A DNA stretch of 6,458 nt from assembly GCA_023247935.1 (NCBI GenBank), contig JAHFFM010000112.1:1-6458 (forward strand). The letters run 5' to 3'. Under the pieces are notes generated by a model. It made no database searches. It was given only the letters and a program-made list of their open reading frames with translations, and was not told the DNA's origin. Shown here piece after piece: positions 1-4,813 of the stretch. Within the stretch, counting starts at the first letter, position 1. Each line of letters begins with the position of its first letter. Position numbers and translations under genes: made by a program. This DNA is from Candidatus Omnitrophota bacterium. GTDB taxonomy: Bacteria; Omnitrophota; Gorgyraeia; 2-02-FULL-51-18.

Positions 1-17
1 CATGAAGGTTCGAATTG

Positions 18-58
18 TAGCGTTCATCCCTTTGATCAAACTTCGGAAACGAACGCCA
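18..58 (-). repeat. Inverted repeat, candidate riboswitch expression platform
   Basis: Downstream of the riboswitch-like aptamer, the minus strand carries arms GCGTTC (56 to 51) and GAACGC (25 to 20). Flanking G-U and A-U pairs extend them to about 9 bp around a 23-nt loop. The 3' arm contains the UG of an AUG at 27 to 25, and the purine run AAAGGG lies in the loop right against that AUG. No U-run follows, so this is not an intrinsic terminator. It could hide a translation start, or it could be chance. The loop also contains the perfect palindrome TTTGATCAAA at 31 to 40. The AUG frame stays open to the window edge for nine codons only, too short to call a gene. Confidence 0.3.
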
Positions 59-74
59 AACGCAGGCTCTGCCA

Positions 75-180
75 GCGATCCGGCCGCCGTACCGGCTATT
101 CCGGCTTAGGCCCGTGATTTTGCGTCCTTCTGTTTCCAGATCCGCTTTTTTACGGCGGACTCGCTTTTCACAGCGAGAGT
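75..180 (-). promoter_or_regulatory. GEMM-I / cyclic-di-GMP-I family riboswitch-like leader
   Basis: Read on the minus strand, this segment contains the GEMM-I blocks GGACGCAAAA (127 to 118) and CACGGGCCTAAG (116 to 105), with a hairpin TCTG-GAAA-CAGA (140 to 129) directly before them. A contiguous three-way junction can be drawn. P1 is GCGA(g)TCCG (164 to 156) with CGGATCGC (82 to 75), 8 bp with one bulged G. The P2 base is CCGT (155 to 152) with ACGG (115 to 112). P3 is GCC (111 to 109) with GGC (88 to 86), extended by CCGG/CCGG. P3 carries CCTAAG opposite TACGG, close to the 11-nt GAAA-tetraloop receptor, as expected for this fold. The family senses cyclic di-GMP, or cyclic AMP-GMP in the Ib subgroup, and controls the gene downstream in cis. 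That gene lies left of position 1. An extra hairpin, CTCGC/GCGAG (177 to 160), precedes P1 and shares bases with it. The strand before P2 is A-rich instead of the usual GGCAAACC, so the ligand is uncertain. Confidence 0.75.
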
Positions 181-186
181 TTGCCT

Positions 187-213
187 TTTATAGCAATTGT
201 TTAATTTTGTTAA
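187..213 (-). promoter_or_regulatory. Candidate sigma70 promoter of the riboswitch transcript
   Basis: On the minus strand, TTAACA (213 to 208; 5 of 6 matches to TTGACA) is followed after 15 nt by TATAAA (192 to 187; 5 of 6 matches to TATAAT). Transcription would start near 180, just before the first hairpin of the riboswitch, which is a usual arrangement. The 15-nt spacer is short and the surroundings are very AT-rich, so chance matches are likely. Confidence 0.4.
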
Positions 214-236
214 TTAATTATTAAAATTACATAAAA

Positions 237-265
237 ATATTACCTTAAAAAACTACCTTTGGCAA
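237..265 (-). promoter_or_regulatory. Alternative candidate promoter upstream of the riboswitch
   Basis: On the minus strand, TTGCCA (265 to 260) and TAATAT (242 to 237; 4 of 6 matches) are separated by an optimal 17 nt. It would give a leader starting near 230, about 65 nt before the aptamer. The -35 lies inside a terminator-like hairpin, so at most one of the two readings need be true. Confidence 0.25.
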
Positions 266-269
266 GGGT
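247..269 (-). terminator. Weak terminator-like hairpin after the M23 peptidase gene
   Basis: On the minus strand, ACCCTT and AAAGGT can pair with one mismatch around a GCC loop (269 to 255). The stem is followed by AG and six Ts (252 to 247). It lies about 40 nt after the peptidase stop codon, where a terminator is expected. The stem is short and imperfect, so it would be inefficient. Confidence 0.3.
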
Positions 270-308
270 TTCTAAGGATAAATATGTAACTTATTTGTTT
301 ACAATGGG

Positions 309-869
309 TTATATTACTACTTTGATAGTGGGGTCCATTTCGCCATTCAGGGGGTCCATTGGTTTCCCCAGTTCTCTGATTTCGAAATGAAGGTGCGGTA
401 AAATTTTAAGCGAGGCTGCATTTCCGGTTTTTCCGACTTGGCCTACAATTTGTCGAATCGAAACCCAATCCCCAGACGCGGTTTCGATCCTAGACAAATG
501 GGCATAACGCGTCGTTTTTCCGTCCGGGTGAGCGATTTCAATGTATAAGCCATATCCCTTTTCGTCGTTGCCCACATAAACCACTCGCCCGCTTTTAGAG
601 GCATAAATAGAGCTCCCTACTTTTGCAAGCAAATCCACTCCTTGATGTTTTCGCCCTCCGTTCCGAGAAACTCCAAAAACACCCTTCCCAATGCTGTCTT
701 TCCGGATAATAGCCTGATTTGAAAATACAGAGATTGGGAAAGAGAAGAAGGCCTCGGAAGAGGTATAAAGCTTCAATTGGGACAAACGGATCCAGGACAA
801 AGACGCAAAACAGGCGCAGCCAGCCAGAAAGAAAATGGCCGAACAAAAGAAGCGGTTAAAAATCCTCAC
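309..869 (-). CDS. M23 family metallopeptidase, predicted lipoprotein
   Basis: This 186-residue protein is predicted to be a zinc endopeptidase acting on peptidoglycan cross-bridges or stem peptides outside the cytoplasm. The N-terminus has basic residues, a hydrophobic stretch and a lipobox FLAGC with the cysteine at residue 18, which suggests a membrane-anchored lipoprotein. The LytM/lysostaphin domain covers about residues 64 to 175. Visible ligands and catalytic residues are H75 and D79 in HQGVD, H124 in RYAHLS, and H159 and H161 in PHLHFEI. GKTGNA at 146 to 151 is the usual glycine loop. All key residues are present, so it should be active rather than a degenerate activator. The start is GTG, chosen because it preserves the complete signal sequence; no ATG is in frame nearby and no good Shine-Dalgarno sequence precedes it. 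It follows a 31-residue ORF in the same frame after 18 nt and is probably translated from the same message. It lacks the coiled-coil arm of EnvC/NlpD-type proteins. Confidence 0.9.
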   Translation of the reverse strand: MRIFNRFFCSAIFFLAGCACFASLSWIRLSQLKLYTSSEAFFSFPISVFSNQAIIRKDSIGKGVFGVSRNGGRKHQGVDLLAKVGSSIYASKSGRVVYVGNDEKGYGLYIEIAHPDGKTTRYAHLSRIETASGDWVSIRQIVGQVGKTGNAASLKILPHLHFEIRELGKPMDPLNGEMDPTIKVVI

Positions 870-887
870 GCTGTTTTTGAGTAAAAC

Positions 888-983
888 TTACGCGTGGAGC
901 GCTACCCGAAACACGGCCACAAGCAATACGCCAAGGACCATGCCGATAAAGGTGTATTTTGAGGGTTTGAATTCTGGAAACAT
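888..983 (-). CDS. Small single-helix membrane protein, possibly leaderless
   Basis: This is a 31-residue ORF starting MFPEFKPSKYTFIG and continuing into a hydrophobic helix at about residues 12 to 29 that ends in RVALHA. I do not recognise the family. No Shine-Dalgarno sequence precedes the ATG. Instead a perfect TATAAT lies 7 nt upstream, which would put transcription start at or near the A of the ATG, so a leaderless message is plausible. The ORF lies between a strong terminator and the M23 peptidase gene, with an 18-nt gap to the latter and in the same reading frame. It may be a small partner of the peptidase, or an untranslated leader that happens to be open. A short ORF like this can arise by chance; the hydrophobic composition is the main support. 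Confidence 0.4.
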   Translation of the reverse strand: MFPEFKPSKYTFIGMVLGVLLVAVFRVALHA

Positions 984-990
984 GACAGGA

Positions 991-996
991 ATTATA
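991..996 (-). promoter_or_regulatory. -10 box for the small ORF and M23 peptidase
   Basis: A perfect TATAAT on the minus strand lies just after the terminator of the preceding gene and 7 nt before the ATG at 983. At 17 nt further upstream the sequence is TGGCGG, a poor -35 that falls within the terminator stem. Some transcription of the peptidase must start in this gap if the terminator works, which makes the box believable. Confidence 0.45.
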
Positions 997-1000
997 ATAC

Positions 1001-1038
1001 AAAAAAAGACGCCCCGCCACCTTTTTGATGGCGGGGCG
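1001..1038 (-). terminator. Strong intrinsic terminator
   Basis: On the minus strand a perfect 10-bp GC-rich stem (CGCCCCGCCA with TGGCGGGGCG, 1038 to 1029 and 1019 to 1010) encloses a 9-nt loop. It is followed by GTC and seven Ts (1007 to 1001). It lies 22 nt after the stop codon of the 46-residue ORF and ends that transcript. On the plus strand no T-run follows, so it works in one direction only. Confidence 0.93.
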
Positions 1039-1059
1039 AAAGAACGAACAAGACAGGCC

Positions 1060-1200
1060 TTACTTAATGCTGATCATTCGGACGCTATACAGCACTGCCG
1101 CAAGGAACAATAATGGCAAATGCGCGGTCAATTCCGAGGCGAAGAATAGCCCTAGAACGATCCCATATAGCAGGCCGCTCAAAATGTCGTGTTTAATCAT
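1060..1200 (-). CDS. Small two-helix membrane protein of unknown function
   Basis: This 46-residue ORF starts MIKHDILSGLLYGIVLGLFF and ends in RMISIK. Two hydrophobic segments, about residues 8 to 22 and 27 to 42, are separated by a short polar turn (SELTAH), so it should form a helical hairpin in the inner membrane. I do not recognise the family and assign no function. Three signals frame it as a real gene. A very strong Shine-Dalgarno sequence lies 5 nt before the ATG, a TATAAT box lies about 43 nt upstream, and a strong intrinsic terminator follows 22 nt after the stop. It therefore appears to be a short monocistronic unit between the lipid operon and the peptidase. Ordinary gene callers often miss genes of this size. 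Confidence 0.65.
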   Translation of the reverse strand: MIKHDILSGLLYGIVLGLFFASELTAHLPLLFLAAVLYSVRMISIK

Positions 1201-1205
1201 CTGAA

Positions 1206-1214
1206 TCACCCCCT
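1206..1214 (-). promoter_or_regulatory. Strong ribosome binding site within a small hairpin
   Basis: AGGGGGTGA on the minus strand is an extended match to the 16S anti-Shine-Dalgarno sequence, 5 nt before the ATG at 1200, and it decides that start. Just upstream CCCT can pair with its AGGG around the loop GATGT. This 4-bp hairpin could lower initiation slightly. Confidence 0.7.
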
Positions 1215-1242
1215 ACATCAGGGTTCTTCAATTGAGAGCCTT

Positions 1243-1248
1243 ATTATA
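1243..1248 (-). promoter_or_regulatory. -10 box for the 46-residue membrane protein gene
   Basis: A perfect TATAAT on the minus strand in the 134-nt spacer after the lipase gene. No good -35 is seen at 16 to 18 nt upstream (the sequence there is G-rich), so activation or another sigma factor may be needed. The spacer is otherwise AT-rich. It also holds a 7-bp CCTCTCC/GGGGAGG inverted repeat on the minus strand with a long loop and no T-run, which is not a terminator. Confidence 0.45.
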
Positions 1249-1334
1249 CGCATCCCTCCCCTCACCTAATCATAGTATGGCTCATTGGGAGAGGAAAATA
1301 TACCCCTGTTAAAATTTAATTAAAATAGTTAATT

Positions 1335-2201
1335 TTAGGCTCTATCCAGAAGCCAGGTCGAAATTTTATGAAATAGGGAGTAACGGGAGATTTCGTTTAA
1401 AATTTCGTGGTAAAGGCCGTCCAATATTTCAAGCTCTTTATCTTCCGCGGCTAGATATTTAAAAAAACGGCTCGTGCTTTCTCTGGAAACAATTCTGTCG
1501 TCTCCGGCCTGCAAAATCAATGAGGGCGTCCTGATCTTAGAAGCGGTTTTGTCGATTTGGCTGATTTGTGACAAAAGCTCGGTATACAGTCTGGCGCTGA
1601 TGCGGTCATGAATCAACGGGTCTTTCGCATGCTGATTGCAAATTTCAAGATCATGGGTCAAAAAAACCGGGTTCACACGATTGCTTTGCGTATAATCCGG
1701 TAAAACTTTTGAAGCTAAAAAAGCCAGGCCCTGCCTCCATGCTGGAACCGGAATGCCGATTCCAAAGTTCGGCGAACTCAGAATTAATCCCTTTGCCGGA
1801 ACATCTTTATTTTCAGCGAGAAAACAGGATATAACGAGTCCGCCATAACTATGCGCCAAAAAAAATAATTGCTCAAAATTTTCTCTTTCTCTCGCAATGC
1901 GCTGCACCACAGCCAAATCCTGATAATAATCGGAAAATTTTTCCAAGCAGCCTCTTTTGCCGCCGCTTTGACCAAAACCGCGTAAATCCGGCAAATAAGA
2001 AACAACGCCAAGGGCCGCCAAATACTCCGCCAAAGGCAGATAACGCCCGCCATGTTCCGCCATTCCATGAACGATCACAAGCAGAGCCTTTGCGGGCTGC
2101 TCCGCAGGTTTTAATGTTCTAAAAAAAATGGGGGTTTTATCAAACGAAACAAAACGGTGTTCGGATAAGACACTTGGGGCGGCGCTATCTTTCGATGTCA
2201 T
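1335..2201 (-). CDS. Alpha/beta hydrolase, monoacylglycerol lipase / lysophospholipase type
   Basis: This 288-residue serine hydrolase of the Hydrolase_4 (S33-like) group is expected to release fatty acids from monoacylglycerols or lysophospholipids. Counting from the chosen start, the oxyanion-side motif VHGMAEHGGRY begins at about residue 44. The nucleophile elbow is AHSYGG with Ser118. The acid is in AGDDRIV (Asp235 likely) and the histidine is His265 in YHEILNE, a context typical of monoacylglycerol lipases. The first elbow position is Ala where Gly is more usual, a tolerated change. I start it at the ATG at 2201; an upstream in-frame ATG at 2243 would add 14 residues read from inside the synthetase gene. 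No clear Shine-Dalgarno sequence precedes 2201. The start overlaps the end of the acyl-CoA synthetase gene by 17 nt, so translation is probably coupled. Placed after a fatty acid activating enzyme, it probably supplies substrate. No strong terminator follows its stop codon. Confidence 0.85.
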   Translation of the reverse strand: MTSKDSAAPSVLSEHRFVSFDKTPIFFRTLKPAEQPAKALLVIVHGMAEHGGRYLPLAEYLAALGVVSYLPDLRGFGQSGGKRGCLEKFSDYYQDLAVVQRIARERENFEQLFFLAHSYGGLVISCFLAENKDVPAKGLILSSPNFGIGIPVPAWRQGLAFLASKVLPDYTQSNRVNPVFLTHDLEICNQHAKDPLIHDRISARLYTELLSQISQIDKTASKIRTPSLILQAGDDRIVSRESTSRFFKYLAAEDKELEILDGLYHEILNEISRYSLFHKISTWLLDRA

Positions 2202-3963
2202 AAAAAGGCAAAAGCAAATGCTTGTAACGCTCGCAAACCACATCGCGTTTCACTTTTAAAGTCGGTGTCAGTTCACCGGAGTTTTGACTGAAGTCAGTCT
2301 CCAAAAGAGCGAAATACTTCACACGCTCGTATGACGCCAGATTTTCCATGAGGCAATCCATGTGCTCGGTCAGCATGTTTAGAATCGCGCGATTTTTTAT
2401 CAAATCGGAATAAGTTTTAAAATCTATTTTCTTCTGAGTCGCGTATTCAATCAATTCGGATTGTTTCGGGACAATCAAAGCCGTGATAAATTTTTTCCCC
2501 TCGCCAAAAAGAACACAGCGCAAAATATACGGATCTTTTTCTATTAATTCCTCAATGGGCTTGGGAGATATTTTTTTTCCGCCCGAAGTGGCGATTAATT
2601 CTTTTTTTCTTCCGGTGATAAATAAAAACCCCTCTTTATCAATACATCCCAAATCCCCTGTATAAAACCATCCGTCTTTTAAAACCTCGGCCGTGTCTTC
2701 TGGTTTTTGAAAATAACCTTTCATCACGCAGGCGCTTTTCGTGACAATTTCGCCGTCCGGAGTGATTTTAACTTCCACCTCATGCAGAGGAATTCCGACC
2801 GAACCGAAGCGCCATTTCTCCTCACGGTTCACGCTAATCACGGGCGCCGTTTCCGTAAGCCCGTAACCTTCATAAATCATGACTCCCAAGTCACAAAAAA
2901 ACTCGGCGATTTCTTTCGAGAGCGGAGCGCCGCCCGAAACACAAAATCGCAAATTCCCGCCAAGCCTTTTTTTAAACGTACGGCAAACAAGGACCGCAGC
3001 CAAAGAACTCAAAAGAACATCCAAAAAGTTTTGCCTCTTCGCTCGTTTGGCCGCGCCCAGTTTTCTTGTCCATTCAAACAAATGGCGTCTGAAAGAACTG
3101 GCCTTTTGAACTTGGCCCAAAACGCGCGCTTGGATTTTTTCAAAAAATCTCGGAACGCCCAGAAGAAACGTTGGTTTGATTTCCAGAATATCAGCCGGAA
3201 CTGTTTCCAAAGATTCAGCGTAAGTGATGGTTGCCCCGATATAAACCATAAGAAAATGGCCTGCCATTCTTTCAAACACGTGGCATAGAGGCAGAAAAGA
3301 TAAATGAGCATCTGCCGATCCCATTTTTAATGTTTCCCTGCAAAGAAAAACGTTTTGCATGAAATTTTCATGAGTAAGCATCACTCCTTTGGGAACTCCG
3401 GTGGTGCCTGAAGTGTAGATAATGCTGGCGATAGCGTCTGAAGCAATATTTTGGCGGAGCTGATTCAGTTCTTTGACAGGCTGTTTATTCCATGCGTCTC
3501 GAATCAGGAAAAATGGCAAATAAAAATCAGATTGACCGACCAAAGCGCCGCCGTCAAAAACAAGAATTCCCTCCAAAGACGGAAGTTTTTTTTGAATCGG
3601 GCAAATTTTAGCCAAAAGATCTTTGCTTGAAACCGCGATCCAGCGGCAGCCCGCATCTTTCAAAAGATATTCGATTTCGGTGACGCTCAACGTCGGATAG
3701 ATAGGAACGGTAACCGCACCAACTGTCAATGCGGCAAAATCAGTGATCAACCATTCCGGACGATTTTCGGAAAGAATCGCGATCCGGTCGCCGGACTTAA
3801 TTCCCTTTTCCACAAAAAAGGACGCCAAGGATTCCACGCGGCTGAGCGTTTGAGCCCAGGTAATTGATTCAAATTTTTTGTTTATTTTTTGAAAAACCGC
3901 TTTTTTGGAAGGATATTGCGTCGCAGTCTGCAAAAGCAACAACGCAAGATTCTTAGAAGTCAT
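2185..3963 (-). CDS. Long-chain acyl-CoA synthetase (AMP-forming)
   Basis: This 592-residue enzyme of the ANL superfamily activates free fatty acids with ATP and CoA, via an acyl-adenylate, for entry into beta-oxidation. The phosphate-binding motif YTSGTTGVPKGV is at 183 to 194. YGLTET is at 367 to 372. YTGD with the adenosine-binding Asp437 is at 434 to 437, and the hinge and C-terminal domain begin at GRKKEL (451 to 456). The C-terminal LTPTLKVKR carries the likely adenylation lysine, Lys570. The length, about 600 residues with the insertion between the A3 and A5 motifs, and the GELTPTLK ending match the eukaryotic-like / FadD15-type long-chain group rather than E. coli FadD. AGGGGAG lies 7 nt before the ATG. 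It follows the enoyl-CoA hydratase gene after 43 nt. Chain-length preference cannot be read from the sequence. Confidence 0.93.
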   Translation of the reverse strand: MTSKNLALLLLQTATQYPSKKAVFQKINKKFESITWAQTLSRVESLASFFVEKGIKSGDRIAILSENRPEWLITDFAALTVGAVTVPIYPTLSVTEIEYLLKDAGCRWIAVSSKDLLAKICPIQKKLPSLEGILVFDGGALVGQSDFYLPFFLIRDAWNKQPVKELNQLRQNIASDAIASIIYTSGTTGVPKGVMLTHENFMQNVFLCRETLKMGSADAHLSFLPLCHVFERMAGHFLMVYIGATITYAESLETVPADILEIKPTFLLGVPRFFEKIQARVLGQVQKASSFRRHLFEWTRKLGAAKRAKRQNFLDVLLSSLAAVLVCRTFKKRLGGNLRFCVSGGAPLSKEIAEFFCDLGVMIYEGYGLTETAPVISVNREEKWRFGSVGIPLHEVEVKITPDGEIVTKSACVMKGYFQKPEDTAEVLKDGWFYTGDLGCIDKEGFLFITGRKKELIATSGGKKISPKPIEELIEKDPYILRCVLFGEGKKFITALIVPKQSELIEYATQKKIDFKTYSDLIKNRAILNMLTEHMDCLMENLASYERVKYFALLETDFSQNSGELTPTLKVKRDVVCERYKHLLLPFYDIER

Positions 3964-4006
3964 CCCGAAACTCCCCTCGGACTGCGACGTCTTCTAGGTT
4001 TCGGCA

Positions 4007-4792
4007 TTAACTGTCGGTAAACTTGGGCTGACGCTTTTCGACGAAAGCACGAATACCCTCACGCATGTCTTTGGTGGAAGTGATGGTCCGAAATTCTTTT
4101 TCCTCAACCAGCATGCCCTCGGCGATTGTTTTGTCCAAACCTTGGCGCATCGCTCGCATAGCGGCTTGAATCGCAGGAAGTCCGTGACGTGCGATTTTTT
4201 TTGCCATTTCACGGGCTGTTTTTATCAATGATCCGTCCGAGACAACTTTATTCACCAAGCCGATCCGGTAGGCCTCTTGAGGCGTAATGATGTCGCCCGT
4301 CAAAATTAATTCCGCGGCACGGCTTGCTCCGACAATTTTCGGAAGCCGCTGGCTTCCGCCAAACCCGGGAATAATTCCAAGCGTAATTTCAGGCTGAGCA
4401 AAACGGGTACGGTCCGAAGCGATGCGCATGTGGCAGGCAAGAACCAGTTCCTGGCCTCCTCCGACGCAGGCGCCATGAATAGCGGCGATCACCGGTTTTT
4501 GAGAATTTTCGATTTTACTGAAAACGGCTTGCCCCTTACGAATCACGTTTACGATTTCGTCTTCATTGCTGAGTGCCGCCATTTCTTTGAGGTCCACTCC
4601 TGCTATAAAAACATTGGGAATGGCACTGACAATCACAATCACTTTTGTTTTAGGATCCACGCCAAATTTGTCCATGGCAGCACCGATTTCATCCAGCAAT
4701 TTGACTCCGAGCGCGTTCACCGGCGGACGGTTAATGCTCAGAAAAGAAACGCCTTCTTCGGTTGAAACGCTCAAAAATTCATAGTCCGCCAT
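4007..4792 (-). CDS. Enoyl-CoA hydratase (crotonase family)
   Basis: This 261-residue crotonase-fold protein is expected to hydrate trans-2-enoyl-CoA to L-3-hydroxyacyl-CoA. The CoA/oxyanion loop is FIAGVDLKEM (62 to 71). The second oxyanion region is HGACVGGGQELVLACH, with Glu115 aligning with Glu144 of the rat enzyme. FAQPEITLGIIPGFGG carries Glu135, aligning with Glu164, and the 20-residue spacing of the two glutamates is preserved. Both catalytic acids therefore support a hydratase rather than an isomerase or another crotonase. The start is fixed by GGGGGAG just before the ATG. It lies 21 nt after the dehydrogenase gene and 43 nt before the synthetase gene. It supplies the activity that FadB/FadJ proteins carry in their N-terminal half, here as a separate subunit. 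The substrate chain length is not known. Confidence 0.93.
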   Translation of the reverse strand: MADYEFLSVSTEEGVSFLSINRPPVNALGVKLLDEIGAAMDKFGVDPKTKVIVIVSAIPNVFIAGVDLKEMAALSNEDEIVNVIRKGQAVFSKIENSQKPVIAAIHGACVGGGQELVLACHMRIASDRTRFAQPEITLGIIPGFGGSQRLPKIVGASRAAELILTGDIITPQEAYRIGLVNKVVSDGSLIKTAREMAKKIARHGLPAIQAAMRAMRQGLDKTIAEGMLVEEKEFRTITSTKDMREGIRAFVEKRQPKFTDS

Positions 4793-4813
4793 AATTCTCC
4801 CCCGCTTAACTTG

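Noticed and set aside
1..27. Possible coding start at the AUG at 27 reading off the left edge
   Set aside because: Only nine codons are visible, and the purine run directly abuts the AUG with no spacing, so a gene cannot be supported.
835..1113. Plus-strand open frame of 92 codons across the terminator
   Set aside because: It runs antisense through the peptidase start, the mini-ORF and the GC-rich terminator stem. Its composition is not protein-like and it has no ribosome binding site.
1255..1298. CCTCTCC / GGGGAGG inverted repeat in the spacer after the lipase gene
   Set aside because: It has a long loop, one wobble pair and no T-run on either strand, so it is not a convincing terminator. 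A regulator site cannot be argued from one copy.
2202..2243. Upstream ATG at 2243 giving the lipase a hydrophobic, signal-like N-terminus
   Set aside because: Those 14 residues come from the synthetase coding region in another frame. The family starts close to residue 15 of that reading, and no ribosome binding site supports 2243.
2707..3288. Long plus-strand open frame (193 codons) opposite the acyl-CoA synthetase gene
   Set aside because: It is antisense to a well-supported enzyme and made of reversed synthetase codons, with no recognisable domain.
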